A stretch of DNA of 64,000 nucleotides, taken from assembly GCF_017254915.1 (NCBI RefSeq), contig NZ_JAFKCT010000012.1, positions 1 through 64,000 of the forward strand, read 5' to 3'. The notes under the pieces were generated by a model, which ran no database searches, was not told where the DNA came from, and saw only the letters and a list, made by a program, of their open reading frames with translations. This document shows positions 55,528-64,000 of this stretch, piece by piece. Every line of letters starts with the position of its first letter. Within the stretch, counting starts at the first letter, position 1. The translations under genes and the position numbers were made by a program. The stretch comes from Algoriphagus oliviformis. GTDB lineage: Bacteria; Bacteroidota; Bacteroidia; Cytophagales; Cyclobacteriaceae.

Positions 55528-56625
55528 TCAGGAGCGGGTTTGGTAGGGAGCGAGTTTTTCCCAGTTGAACTCGACACCGATCCCAGGACTGTCCGGCGCT
55601 ACCGCCCGGTGTTTTTCGACCACCAGAGGACGCATCGTGTATTCATCGATGGGAAAACTGTGCACCTCCAGCCAGCCGGCATTGGGCTGTGCAGCTACCA
55701 GGCTCACGTGGAGCTCTTGCATGCCGTGCGAACAGGCGGGCAGGCCGTACTTAGCGGCCAGCCTTGCAGCCCGCAGCCAGCCGGTCACCCCTCCGCAATT
55801 GGAAGCGTCGGGTTGGACAAAGGAAAGCTTGGCCTGATCCATCGCATACTCAAATTCATGGATGGTATGGAGGTTTTCGCCCATCGCCAGCGGAAAGCCA
55901 GTCCTGTCCACGATCTCCCCGTAACCCTTGTAGTCATCCGGAATGATCGGTTCCTCAAACCAGGTGATGTCATATTCCCTAAACCCTTCAATGGCACGTA
56001 TGGCCTTTTCGACGGTCATGGAGTAGTTGGCATCCACCATGAAGGTCACATCCGGCCCGATAAATTTTCTAACTGCGCCGATACGGTCCAGATCTTCCTG
56101 GAGCTTGGGCCTTCCGATTTTGATCTTCACGGCATTGTATCCCCTGGCCAAATAGCTCTCCATGCTGTGGAGCAGCTTTTCCAAAGGAAACTGTAGGTCA
56201 ATCCCCCCACAATAGGCTTTGCAGGTGTGATCCACTCCTCCGGCCATCCTCCAAAGGGGCATTCCGGCCCTTTTGCATTTGATGTCCCAGAGCGCGATAT
56301 CTATCGTGGATATTGCAAAGGAAGCAATCCCTCCCCGGCCCACGTAGTGGATGTGCCATTCCATAAAATCGTAGATCCCGTCTATATCGCTTGCATCTTT
56401 GCCCACCAGCACTCCGGCAAAGTCACGGGCGACCATGGCCTGTATGGCAAACCCACCTTTTCCACCCGTATAAGTATAGCCGGTGCCACTGGTACCATCC
56501 TGCAGGGTAATGGTCGTCGTGACCAGTTCGAAATGGGTGTGGTCTCCGTGCTTAGCATCGTTGAGCACTTCAGGCAGTGGCACCTGGAAGAGTTGGCAGC
56601 GGACGTCTTTGATCAATGTGCTCAT
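55528..56625 (-). CDS. 3,6-anhydro-L-galactonate cycloisomerase (enolase superfamily)
   Basis: This 365-residue enzyme has K167-x-K169 in 'AVKIKIG', metal ligands D198, E224 and E250, D273, and H300 in 'CSHGMQELHVSLV'. The distinctive stretches 'SDAKHGDH'-like start, 'TYTGGKGGFA', 'HYVGRGGIASFA' and 'YCGGIDLQFPLEKLL' resemble the characterised Vibrio 3,6-anhydro-L-galactonate cycloisomerase, which opens the anhydro ring to give 2-keto-3-deoxy-L-galactonate. It shares a 4-bp ATGA overlap with the aldehyde dehydrogenase gene that makes its substrate. The match is from memory of the family, not a computed alignment. Confidence 0.87.
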   Translation of the reverse strand: MSTLIKDVRCQLFQVPLPEVLNDAKHGDHTHFELVTTTITLQDGTSGTGYTYTGGKGGFAIQAMVARDFAGVLVGKDASDIDGIYDFMEWHIHYVGRGGIASFAISTIDIALWDIKCKRAGMPLWRMAGGVDHTCKAYCGGIDLQFPLEKLLHSMESYLARGYNAVKIKIGRPKLQEDLDRIGAVRKFIGPDVTFMVDANYSMTVEKAIRAIEGFREYDITWFEEPIIPDDYKGYGEIVDRTGFPLAMGENLHTIHEFEYAMDQAKLSFVQPDASNCGGVTGWLRAARLAAKYGLPACSHGMQELHVSLVAAQPNAGWLEVHSFPIDEYTMRPLVVEKHRAVAPDSPGIGVEFNWEKLAPYQTRS

Positions 56626-58079
56626 GCCCCCTGGTATTTGACGTAAAAGGTTTTTTTCTCCAAGTACTGCTCAAAGCCGTACTTTCCATCCTCTCCTCCA
56701 CTTCCGGATAGCTTGTAGCCGTTGTGAAAGCCTTGATGCTGCTCCCCATGGCCGCGGTTGACGTAGATTTCCCCGTATTCGAGTTCCTCGTTGCAGCGCA
56801 TGATCAGGTTCATGTCGTTGGTAAAGACCATCGCGGCCAGACCGTACTCGCTGTCATTGGCATAAGTGATCACTTCCTCAAAAGTCCTGAACTTCATCAC
56901 CGGCAAGATCGGTCCGAAAGACTCCTCGTGCATGATGGTCATAGTTTGGGTAACATCGGTCAGCACGGTCGGCTCAAACCAAAACCCTTTTTCAAAAGCT
57001 GCACCAGCGAGGCGTTTGCCTCCCGTAGCCACCGTAGCGCCTTCGGCGATGCTGGTTTCCACGAGTTTCTCCATGTGCTCCAGTTCAGCCCTGTTGACCT
57101 TTGGCCCCATATCGGTGTCGTCCAGCATGGGATCGCCGACCTTGAGTGCCCGGGTCTTGGCGAGAAATTTTTCCATAAAGACCTCGTAAACCTCCTCCTG
57201 CACATACATGCGTTCGTTGCAGGTACATACCTGGCCACAGTTGTCAAAGCGGGAATGAAGGGCCGCGTCTACTGCGGCTTCAAGATCTGCGTCGGCAAAG
57301 ACGATAAAAGGCGCCTTGCCTCCGAGCTCCAACTGCACATGGGTGAGGTTTTTGGAGGCATTTCTGGCGATGTCCTGACCCACCGGCGTCGAGCCTGTCA
57401 TGGTGACCATTTTGGTGATGGGATTCTCCACCAGGGCAGTACCCATGGCCCTGCCGGGCCCAGTCAGGATGTTGATCACACCCTTGGGAATTCCGACCTT
57501 GTTGGCCAGATTTCCCAGCTCTAGGGTAGCCAAAGGCGTCTCGGAGGTAGGCTTGAGCACGAGCGTGTTACCGGCGACCAGTGCCGGCCCGAGCTTCCTC
57601 CCTGCCAAAGCAAGGGGGAAATTCCAGGCCGTGATGGCCACCACCACTCCCCGGGGGATTTTTTGGATCCAGATCTGCTCGCCGGGATTGTCGGAAGGGA
57701 TAATATCCCCTTCTATCCTTCGCGCTCCCTCACAGGCATACTCGATGAATGAGGCGGTGACGGCGACTTCCATTTTGGCCACCTTCAGGAGCTTGCCTTG
57801 CTCCTTTACCAGGAGCTCTGCCAAGTAATCCGCATTAGCCTTGATCTCTGCGGCTAGGCGATACAGCAAGTCAGCACGTTTTCTCGGGGGCATTTTTGCC
57901 CAAGCTTTTTGGGCCGCTTGGGCTGCCTCCAGCGCCAGGATTGCCTCTGCGACGGTGCCGTTTTGCACCTGTGCGACGAGCTCCTCCGTAGCGGGGTTGA
58001 TGACGTCTATGGTTTCCCCGGACTGGGAAGTCACCCATTCCCCGTTGATGAATAATCGGTATTGCTTTGTTTCAGACAT
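56622..58079 (-). CDS. Aldehyde dehydrogenase, putative 3,6-anhydro-L-galactose dehydrogenase
   Basis: This 485-residue NAD(P)-dependent enzyme of the AldA type has E251 in 'LELGGKAPFIVFADADLE' and catalytic C285 in 'DNCGQVCTCNERMYVQ'. It oxidises the C1 aldehyde of a sugar in the cytosol. Coupling by ATGA overlap to the cycloisomerase and co-location with GH117 support 3,6-anhydro-L-galactose as substrate. By sequence alone lactaldehyde or glycolaldehyde dehydrogenase would also be proposed. It differs in type from the aldehyde dehydrogenase at 19.7-21.2 kb. Confidence 0.86.
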   Translation of the reverse strand: MSETKQYRLFINGEWVTSQSGETIDVINPATEELVAQVQNGTVAEAILALEAAQAAQKAWAKMPPRKRADLLYRLAAEIKANADYLAELLVKEQGKLLKVAKMEVAVTASFIEYACEGARRIEGDIIPSDNPGEQIWIQKIPRGVVVAITAWNFPLALAGRKLGPALVAGNTLVLKPTSETPLATLELGNLANKVGIPKGVINILTGPGRAMGTALVENPITKMVTMTGSTPVGQDIARNASKNLTHVQLELGGKAPFIVFADADLEAAVDAALHSRFDNCGQVCTCNERMYVQEEVYEVFMEKFLAKTRALKVGDPMLDDTDMGPKVNRAELEHMEKLVETSIAEGATVATGGKRLAGAAFEKGFWFEPTVLTDVTQTMTIMHEESFGPILPVMKFRTFEEVITYANDSEYGLAAMVFTNDMNLIMRCNEELEYGEIYVNRGHGEQHQGFHNGYKLSGSGGEDGKYGFEQYLEKKTFYVKYQGA

Positions 58080-58103
58080 GGTTTTGGTTTTATGGTGGAA
58101 TGA

Positions 58104-58874
58104 TCAGCGGCCCATCCAGCCCCCATCTACCAGCATGATGCTGCCATGCATGTAGGAGGCTGCATCCGAGCAGAGAAAGACCGTAGGCCCGGCAAAGTCC
58201 GTCGGCTTTCCCCATCGCCCGGCGGGTATTCTCGCCAGAATGGAAGCAGCCCGGACTGGGTCGCTACGTAGTGCTTCGGTATTGTCCGTGTCGATATAGC
58301 CGGGTGCGATGGCGTTGACATTGACTCCTTTGCCGGCCCATTCATTGGCAAAAGCCATGGTCAGCTGTCCTATCGCGCCCTTGGAGGCTGCATAGCCTGG
58401 CACGGTGATGCCACCCTGAAAAGTCAGCAGGGAAGCTGTAAAGACAATCTTGCCATAACCTCGGCTGACCATCTCCTTACCGATCTCCCGGGTGAGGATG
58501 AACTGGGCGTTTTGGTTGACCTCGATGACTTTATCCCACATTTCGTCGGGATGCTCGGCCGCCGGAGTCCTGAGGATGGTTCCGGCATTGTTGACTAGGA
58601 TGTCGATCTGGGAAAAGTCCGATTTTACCCTATTGATGAATCCATAAAGTGACTTCCTATCGGAAAAATCGCAGGCATACCCCATGAAAGATCGGCCTAG
58701 GGCCCTTATCTCTTTTTCGACGGCGCTGCCATCCTCTTCCAGCGTGGCACTCACGCCGATGATATCCGCCCCTGCCTCAGCCAGGCCGATAGCCATGGCC
58801 TTTCCAATGCCCCGCTTGCAGCCTGTGACCAAGGCTGTTTTCCCTTTCAAACTAAATCTATCTAGCACTCCCAT
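58104..58874 (-). CDS. SDR oxidoreductase, KduD-like; putative diketo-deoxy-galactonate reductase
   Basis: This 256-residue short-chain dehydrogenase has 'TGCKRGIG', 'NNAG' and 'YAASKGAIGQLT', and resembles 2-deoxygluconate 3-dehydrogenase/KduD. In the described L-anhydrogalactose pathway, 2-keto-3-deoxy-L-galactonate is oxidised at C5 and then reduced to 2-keto-3-deoxygluconate by a second dehydrogenase. This SDR and the Zn-dehydrogenase 20 bp upstream are a natural pair for these steps (inference from context). Which does which cannot be read from the sequence. Confidence 0.82.
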   Translation of the reverse strand: MGVLDRFSLKGKTALVTGCKRGIGKAMAIGLAEAGADIIGVSATLEEDGSAVEKEIRALGRSFMGYACDFSDRKSLYGFINRVKSDFSQIDILVNNAGTILRTPAAEHPDEMWDKVIEVNQNAQFILTREIGKEMVSRGYGKIVFTASLLTFQGGITVPGYAASKGAIGQLTMAFANEWAGKGVNVNAIAPGYIDTDNTEALRSDPVRAASILARIPAGRWGKPTDFAGPTVFLCSDAASYMHGSIMLVDGGWMGR

Positions 58875-58894
58875 TTTATCTATCAGTTTATTGG

Positions 58895-59911
58895 TTAAAG
58901 TTGGCAGTCCATCAGTACCTTGAGGCCTTCTGGATTTTTGTCTATGGATTCAAACACTTCTTGGATTTTGCTCAAGGGCTGCACGTCTGTGATCATTTTC
59001 CCAAAGGGAAGTTCATTGGCCGTGACCAGTGTGATGGCTTTCTCATAGTCTTCCTTTTCGTAGACCCGGGCGCCGATCAGCTTCAGTTCTTTCCAGAAAA
59101 ACTTGAATAGATCCACGGGCTTCTTCTGCCCATGAATGGCCACCATGACGATACGTCCACGAATCCCGGCCACTTCGGTCATCACATCCAAGGCAGGCTG
59201 TACTCCTGCGACTTCAAACACCACGTCGGCCAGCCTTCCCTCCGTCTCTTCCCGGACATACTGTACCAGGTCGGTCTTGGTGGGGTTGACGGCCTGCAGC
59301 CCAAAGTCCGCCGCCATTTTGATCCGGGTCTCGTTCACTTCGGAGATGATGACCTTTGCCCCGGCTTCTTTGGCGACCATTGCCACCAAAAGACCGATCG
59401 GCCCACCGCCTAACACGACCGCTGTTTCTCCGGCCTCCAAGCCGGACATCCTTACATCGTGAACCGCCACAGAAAGGGGCTCGATCAGTGCCGCAAGCTT
59501 CAGGTCAGTCTCAGGCTTGAGTTTGTGAAGGACAAAAGCCGGGATGTTCCAGTACTGCTGCATGGATCCAGGGCTGTCGATCCCGATGAATTTCAATTTT
59601 TCGCAGATGTGGTTAAATCCCTTGTCGGAAGGCTGGACGAGGCGATCATCCAGCGGACGCACGACTACTTTGTCCCCTACTTGGAAACCTTCGACTTCTT
59701 CACCCATCGCATCGATGACACCGGACATCTCGTGTCCGATAGTCTGCGGGATGCTGACCCGCTTGTCCATCATCCCGTGATAGATATGTACATCGGTACC
59801 GCAGATGCCAGAATAGGCTACTTTGATGCGGACTTCGCCTTTTTTTGGCATGTCGATTTCCTTCTCAATCACAGCGAAGGATTGATTGCCAGTGTAAACT
59901 GTTGCTTTCAA
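58895..59911 (-). CDS. Zinc sugar-acid/polyol dehydrogenase with TTG start, putative 2-keto-3-deoxy-L-galactonate 5-dehydrogenase
   Basis: This 338-residue medium-chain dehydrogenase is related to threonine/sorbitol dehydrogenases, with catalytic-zinc elements 'SGICGTDVHI' and 'GHEMSG' and NAD motif 'VLGGGPIGLLVAMVAKEAG'. The structural-zinc cysteines are missing: the usual C-x2-C-x2-C-x7-C lobe is replaced by 'RPLDDRLVQPSDKGFNHICEKL', with only one cysteine. The start is TTG at 59911; no in-frame ATG exists before an upstream stop, and the N-terminus 'KATVYTGNQSF' is typical. It sits between the GH117 and SDR genes. C5 oxidation of 2-keto-3-deoxy-L-galactonate is the role expected from context. 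Confidence 0.8.
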   Translation of the reverse strand: MKATVYTGNQSFAVIEKEIDMPKKGEVRIKVAYSGICGTDVHIYHGMMDKRVSIPQTIGHEMSGVIDAMGEEVEGFQVGDKVVVRPLDDRLVQPSDKGFNHICEKLKFIGIDSPGSMQQYWNIPAFVLHKLKPETDLKLAALIEPLSVAVHDVRMSGLEAGETAVVLGGGPIGLLVAMVAKEAGAKVIISEVNETRIKMAADFGLQAVNPTKTDLVQYVREETEGRLADVVFEVAGVQPALDVMTEVAGIRGRIVMVAIHGQKKPVDLFKFFWKELKLIGARVYEKEDYEKAITLVTANELPFGKMITDVQPLSKIQEVFESIDKNPEGLKVLMDCQL

Positions 59912-59935
59912 AATGTATGTTGGTTATTGGTTAGC

Positions 59936-61138
59936 TTATTCTCCCTTGCCCTTGTGTGTGGTGATGCGCTTTGAGCTAAAGCGCATGATACACTGATAGT
60001 CGTAGCTTTTGTAGATATGGGAAAGGCCCCATCTAAGGATTTCGGTTGGTTCCTTCTCGGTGTCGGCGGTACGGTTGAGCCCAATCGCGTGTGGAGCACC
60101 TTTGATAGAGGCCATGATCTCGAAGTTGACCCCGTCTGGAGCCCATTGGATGGTGTTTTTTTCCGGCCCATCGGTTGTGATGAGCGAGGCTATTCCTCCA
60201 TTGTAGGGCCACACGCAGATTTCGTGGCCGCTGTTGCTGATGGGGTTGTAGGGCGACTTTATGTAAGGCCCTTCTGGCTTGTCGGCGATGGCCACTCCAT
60301 GGCGAATCTGCCTACCCCCAAAAGTGATTTCCTCACCCATTTGTTCTCCTTTATAGTAGAGGTAAAATTTCCCCTCGTAAGGAACAATGCAGGGGTCGTG
60401 TACCTTATGGCTATCAAAATCACCCTTTTTTTCCACGGCAAATCGATCTTGCTTTTCTCCTTTCCAAACGCCATTGTCAGCAGGGCTCAAAATAGGCTCG
60501 GCGCTTTTGGTCCACGGGCCGTCCGGGGAGTCTGCCCAGGCCAAGCCGATTTGGTTTTTTACCCGCACGGTATAAGGTGACTTGACCGTCTGGTATACCA
60601 GGTAGTACTTGTCCCCATGCTTCATGATCTCTGTGGTGAATACCGAGCGGTCGTCGTAGGCTCCCGGCTCGCCGCGTCCCACTGCCATGCCCTCTTCCTT
60701 CCAAGTCCAACCGTCTTCTGAAGTAGCATACCAGATATCGCTTCGATCCCAGGGGAAGACCTTGTCTTTTTCCACATCCCCAGCAAAACCGTCGGTTGCA
60801 CCAAGGCTTTTGCTATACCAGACATAGTACTTGCCGTTTTCGAAGATCATGGCACTTGGATCGCGACGCACCACGCCTTCCTCGTAGGCCAAGTCACCCT
60901 GGAGTGGCTGAAGCTCGGAAAACTCGATAAACCACTCATTGCCGATGTTGGGCCAATTCAGCGCACGCTTGGAAGCAGCGCTGAGGTGATCCGCATGGGT
61001 GATTCCCAGCTTGTCCATCTGTGCGGGGGTAACCTCGATGTCGGATTCTTCCGACGTCGATGGATTTGATGAAGGCGATGCGCAGGAAAAGAGTAGCGCC
61101 CCGCCCGCCAATAGAGACATTAAAGAGTTGTTGTTCAT
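59936..61138 (-). CDS. GH117 alpha-1,3-L-neoagarooligosaccharide hydrolase (AhgA-like)
   Basis: This 400-residue lipoprotein (lipobox Cys19 in 'LLFSC') has the GH117 signatures throughout: 'SAASKRALNWPNIGNEWFIEF', 'EEGVVRRDPSAMIF', 'WDRSDIWYATSEDGWTWKEEG', 'GDFDSHKVHDPCIVPY', 'GEQMGEEITFGGRQIR' and 'NSGHEICVWPYNGGI'. The aspartates in RRDP and VHDP and the His-Glu in SGHE are the active-site positions. It removes 3,6-anhydro-L-galactose from the non-reducing end of neoagaro-oligosaccharides in the periplasm. It is the first gene of the agar operon running at least to the sulfatase and GH16 genes. Confidence 0.95.
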   Translation of the reverse strand: MNNNSLMSLLAGGALLFSCASPSSNPSTSEESDIEVTPAQMDKLGITHADHLSAASKRALNWPNIGNEWFIEFSELQPLQGDLAYEEGVVRRDPSAMIFENGKYYVWYSKSLGATDGFAGDVEKDKVFPWDRSDIWYATSEDGWTWKEEGMAVGRGEPGAYDDRSVFTTEIMKHGDKYYLVYQTVKSPYTVRVKNQIGLAWADSPDGPWTKSAEPILSPADNGVWKGEKQDRFAVEKKGDFDSHKVHDPCIVPYEGKFYLYYKGEQMGEEITFGGRQIRHGVAIADKPEGPYIKSPYNPISNSGHEICVWPYNGGIASLITTDGPEKNTIQWAPDGVNFEIMASIKGAPHAIGLNRTADTEKEPTEILRWGLSHIYKSYDYQCIMRFSSKRITTHKGKGE

Positions 61139-61421
61139 TTATCCGTTGATTTTGGGTTTCGCTTGTTAAAGGCGACCAAAGAGCTTTGTCTTCTTGTAGA
61201 CAAATGCCCTGGCCGACTCAAACAAATATGGACTTTGGAATGCTGAAGGCCCGAAAACCAGACTAGACAAAAACTGAACAAGGGCAAAAAAGAAACTGAA
61301 TGAAAAAAAATAATCCTAGACAGTGAATAAATTTAACCCAAGTAAAAATTGCCGCAACGAAGCCACAGAAGATTTTGCTTATTGTAGGCACAAAGCCCAA
61401 AAACAACCAATTCTAAGACAA

Positions 61422-63098
61422 ATGTCCCTGTTTCCTTTTGATAAACTGAATATCTCCCGCTTCCCGAGCAACGCCTTATTATATGCTACACTTTTGGGCT
61501 TGATTCTACTGATCCAAGGAACGGTCTCGACAGCCCAAACCACAGCCCAACCGGACAACTATACAAACCCAGTTGTCAACCTTCAAAAAAACGAAGCGAA
61601 ATACAGTAATCCGGATAGTTCGATCCTTCATCTGAAAACTACGATCGAGCAGTTGCGTGAGCAGAAGGACACGGTCAACCTGATCAAGTCCCTCAATGAG
61701 CTATCGAGTATCTACGCACATCTACTGGACTATGGAAACTCCTACGACGGATACTGGGAGGCGCTGCTGCTGGCAGACCAAATCAACCACGACTTTCTCA
61801 AGGCCAAAATCTACCAAGAGCTGGGTTGGCTGTACAGCTTCTACCACCGGGACGAGGAGGCCTTGAAGTATTTTAACCTCGCACTCTCCATCAACAAAGA
61901 GCTTTATCGTCAAAACACGGGCTACGGAGCCTACGTCATCAGTGATTTTTTTGCATTGATCAATTTCTATCGGGTAAACGGCGACTATGCCAACGCAGCC
62001 GTATACCTGGACAGCTGCTACCAGCTACAGAAGGAAATGGGATCCAGCTCGATGAGCTACATCCTGGCCGAGGATGGCTATTTGGACGGCATGAACGGCG
62101 ACTATCCCGAGGCCATGGCAAAACTGGCCGGATCGATGGACTTTTTTAAAAAAAACGACCGCTCCTATTTGATCGTAATCCATACCCTGATCGGGGACAT
62201 CCTTAGGAAAAAAGGTGACCTCCGCCAGAGCGCCGAACACTACAACCAAGCCCTCCACTATTCGGAGACTTTCCAAAGCCACTCCAATCACAAGCTGATG
62301 GCCCATGAAGCACTGGCCTCCATTTATTCCCTCACCAGGCAGTTTGACAGCGCATACCTGCATTCCCGGGAAGTCAACCGGATCAACGCGGAAATCTTTG
62401 GCCCAAACAGCAAAAACAACAAACACCTTTTTCGAATCAATGACCAATACCGACTGCAAAAGGAAAAAGAGAAGGAGCTGATCAAAGAGCAACACATTGC
62501 CAACCTAGAGCATGAGGAACGGATGAACACAATGCAGCTTTGGCTTTTGGCCGTCGTGTTGCTCTCCCTGTTCGTCTATGGCCTGCTCCTGGTCAAAAAC
62601 ATCCGCCGAAAACACCAGCTGGAAAAAAAGGCCCTCGCCGAAAAACGTGCCTTGGAGCTCCAAAAGACCAACGAAATCCTAGAGCTGAAAAACAAGGAGC
62701 TGACGACCACGGCACTGCAGATTATCGAAAAGGACGAGTTTATCGAAAAGCTCAGAAATAACCTTTCCGACGACAAAGGCCTGGTGGATGTGAACAGCCT
62801 GAAGAAAATGATCAAATCAGTACAGGGCACACCTGGAAGCAATTGGAAGGAATTTGAGGCCCGCTTCACTGCGATCAACGAGAGTTTCTATGAAAACCTA
62901 CAAAAAGGCTTTCCTGAACTCACCCAAGCCGACCTGAAAATTTGCGCTCTGGTCAAGCTGAACTTCAGTAGCAAGGAGATGGCCTCCCTGCTGGGCATCT
63001 CCATCGAGAGCGTCCATACTTCGAGATACCGCCTGCGCAAAAAATTCAACATAGACAGAAACGAAAATCTGGTCGAGTTCATCGCCGGGTTTTCATAA
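61422..63098 (+). CDS. TPR-membrane-HTH transcriptional regulator (2)
   Basis: The ATG at 61422 gives 558 residues; an upstream GTG at 61323 would add an atypical 33. A hydrophobic signal at residues 17-38 is followed by TPR-like repeats (with 'SYDGYWEALLLADQI', nearly identical to the paralogue at 44.4 kb), one membrane helix ('LWLLAVVLLSLFVYGLLLV'), a coiled coil and a C-terminal helix-turn-helix ('CALVKLNFSSKEMASLLGISIESVHTSRYRLRKKF'). It is divergent from the GH117 operon and precedes a SusC gene, so either could be its target. The signal sensed is unknown. Confidence 0.85.
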   Translation: MSLFPFDKLNISRFPSNALLYATLLGLILLIQGTVSTAQTTAQPDNYTNPVVNLQKNEAKYSNPDSSILHLKTTIEQLREQKDTVNLIKSLNELSSIYAHLLDYGNSYDGYWEALLLADQINHDFLKAKIYQELGWLYSFYHRDEEALKYFNLALSINKELYRQNTGYGAYVISDFFALINFYRVNGDYANAAVYLDSCYQLQKEMGSSSMSYILAEDGYLDGMNGDYPEAMAKLAGSMDFFKKNDRSYLIVIHTLIGDILRKKGDLRQSAEHYNQALHYSETFQSHSNHKLMAHEALASIYSLTRQFDSAYLHSREVNRINAEIFGPNSKNNKHLFRINDQYRLQKEKEKELIKEQHIANLEHEERMNTMQLWLLAVVLLSLFVYGLLLVKNIRRKHQLEKKALAEKRALELQKTNEILELKNKELTTTALQIIEKDEFIEKLRNNLSDDKGLVDVNSLKKMIKSVQGTPGSNWKEFEARFTAINESFYENLQKGFPELTQADLKICALVKLNFSSKEMASLLGISIESVHTSRYRLRKKFNIDRNENLVEFIAGFS

Positions 63099-63162
63099 AG
63101 ACAACCCGATCCATCCAGGTGCGCCTAGCTAGCTAGCCAATTAAAAACGCAAAAATTTCTAG

Positions 63163-63195
63163 ACATCCACCGGCTCCAGCGGTGGATGTTTTTTT
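63163..63195 (+). terminator. Rho-independent terminator after TPR regulator 2
   Basis: A perfect 9-bp stem (ACATCCACC, 63163-63171, with GGTGGATGT, 63181-63189) and a 9-base loop are followed by a run of T. It lies 65 bp past the stop codon. Confidence 0.9.
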
Positions 63196-63449
63196 GTGAG
63201 CCATACGGGCAGCTTTTCGAGGCGGCATACAGACATTAAAAAATGGACATCGAGAGTCATATTGCGATAAAAGCCTTCGCAATCGATTTTTTTAGCGGCT
63301 TTGTCCAGTTTTAATCGAGTTGTAAAAATCAGAGGTATGGTTTCGGAATTCTACATTGACCGAGGTTTTGTGGACAAAGACTGCGGCAGGGACTGCCAAA
63401 AACCCTTTGTTCACCAGATCAAAAAATTAACCTAAACTCAAAATACCAT
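63196..63449. other. Intergenic leader of the right-edge susC
   Basis: No gene is seen between the terminator and the SusC ATG. The promoter of the new SusC unit must lie here. I see no copy of the GGTAAAAT direct repeat, which suggests that it is controlled differently from the SusCD at 3.6-8.4 kb. Confidence 0.5.
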
Positions 63450-64000
63450 ATGAAACAACAACTCTACCAATGGAGGAAAAACCTCCCGTTGACCCTCATC
63501 TGGCTGTGCCTTTGGGCTTCTCTGGCCTCAGCCCAGCAGCAGGTACGAGGCAAGATCACGGATGATCTCGGAGAGGCGCTTCCTGGAGCCTCGATCATCA
63601 TCAAGGGCACTACCCAAGGCACCATCTCCGACATAGATGGAATATTTACTCTTAACACCAAAGAGGGAGACGTCCTCGTATTCACCTTTATCGGCTTCAA
63701 CTCGGAAGAGCGGACGGTAGGCACTTCTGCTGAAATAAACGTCCAGTTGAGTCCCGACACCAAGAACCTGGATGAAGTAGTCGTGGTAGGCTACGGCACC
63801 CAGTCAAAAAAAGAGATCACAGGCGCCGTAGCGCAGGTCAAGGCCGAAACGATCTCCAAATCTCCTGTCTCGGACGTAGGCGAAGCCATCCAAGGCCAAG
63901 TGGCCGGAGTCGATGTACAGGCAGCCAGTGGTCGGCCGGGGCAGCCCGCCAACATCCAAATCCGCGGTGTGGGATCCCTCATGGGCGCGCTGGAGCCGCT
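63450..64000 (+). CDS. SusC/RagA-family TonB-linked transporter, 5' part only
   Basis: The ATG at 63450 opens a frame that runs off the right edge after 183 full codons. It has a signal peptide (ending 'ASLASAQ'), a carboxypeptidase-like regulatory domain ('VRGKITDDLGEALPGASIII' onward), the TonB-box-like 'LDEVVVVGYG' and the start of the plug ('AIQGQVAGVDVQAASGRPG'). Family members have about 1000 residues, so most of the gene and the expected SusD partner lie beyond. Its place after TPR regulator 2 and the agar operon suggests that it imports agar oligosaccharides (inference). Confidence 0.93.
   Translation, partial: MKQQLYQWRKNLPLTLIWLCLWASLASAQQQVRGKITDDLGEALPGASIIIKGTTQGTISDIDGIFTLNTKEGDVLVFTFIGFNSEERTVGTSAEINVQLSPDTKNLDEVVVVGYGTQSKKEITGAVAQVKAETISKSPVSDVGEAIQGQVAGVDVQAASGRPGQPANIQIRGVGSLMGALEP

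Noticed and set aside
58620..58650. Another copy of the GGTAAAAT site
   Set aside because: A single half-site lies inside the SDR coding sequence with no partner 21 bp away. Other isolated half-sites (near 8887, 26373 and 60361) also lack partners.
59936..61138. GH43/GH32-type xylosidase or arabinosidase
   Set aside because: The five-bladed propeller look is shared, but the specific motifs through the whole length are those of GH117.

Overview
The window looks like part of the chromosome of a marine, red-alga-degrading member of the Bacteroidota. It has SusC/SusD pairs, type I sulfatases, AraC and TPR-type regulators, and agar-specific glycosidases. A Cytophagales/Cyclobacteriaceae-like host is my best guess, but there is no rRNA or other marker to prove it. 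Nearly all of it is one large polysaccharide-utilisation region for sulfated galactans, with genes mostly on the minus strand. No tRNA, rRNA, CRISPR array or intact mobile element was seen.

Layout. (A) 1-1.3 kb: non-coding DNA, a GTACGA-rich repeat and a parDE toxin-antitoxin pair in which both genes are broken by one in-frame TAG. (B) 1.4-3.3 kb: an RND-pump remnant, then an SDR oxidoreductase with a Crp/Fnr regulator. (C) 3.5-26.0 kb: a module for galactans containing 3,6-anhydro-D-galactose (carrageenan type). It holds SusC/SusD; an operon of two sulfatases, a sugar porter, GH127 and a GH129-like enzyme; a catabolic operon (RhaT-type permease, enolase-family cycloisomerase/dehydratase, aldehyde dehydrogenase, 2-keto-3-deoxygalactonate kinase, aldolase); a GntP permease; and an AraC regulator. 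(D) 26.3-30.3 kb: a small stress/detoxification islet (DUF4437 cupin lipoprotein, nitroreductase, HxlR, DoxX, AhpD-like protein, AraC). (E) 30.4-36.1 kb: a cytochrome P450 with ferredoxin, ferredoxin reductase, alcohol dehydrogenase, esterase and a divergent AraC. This matches the known system that removes O-methyl groups from 6-O-methyl-D-galactose. (F) 36.1-44.2 kb: a cluster resembling planctomycete genes (nucleoside-hydrolase-like protein, DUF2231-cytochrome c-LRR protein, NHL propeller, DUF1501, DUF1549/DUF1553 cytochrome lipoprotein) of unknown function. (G) 44.4-61.1 kb: an agar module with a TPR-HTH regulator, two sulfatases, an FMN-bind-like protein, an FAD oxidoreductase, GH16 beta-agarase, a second RhaT-type permease, mutarotase, 3,6-anhydro-L-galactonate cycloisomerase, aldehyde dehydrogenase, SDR, Zn-dehydrogenase and GH117. 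(H) 61.4-64 kb: a second TPR-HTH regulator and the start of another SusC that runs off the right edge.

How it works together (inference). GH16 agarase cuts agar, GH117 frees 3,6-anhydro-L-galactose, and GH127/GH129 free 3,6-anhydro-D-galactose. Sulfatases and the P450 strip sulfate and methyl decorations. Two parallel dehydrogenase-cycloisomerase routes feed 2-keto-3-deoxy sugar acids into one kinase and one aldolase.

The most striking regulatory signal is a direct repeat, GGTAAAAT-N13-GGTAAAAT (21-bp period). It lies upstream of each of the four transcription units of module C and so appears to define the regulon of the AraC protein at 25.1-26.0 kb. A related 21-bp direct repeat lies between the P450 operon and its own AraC.
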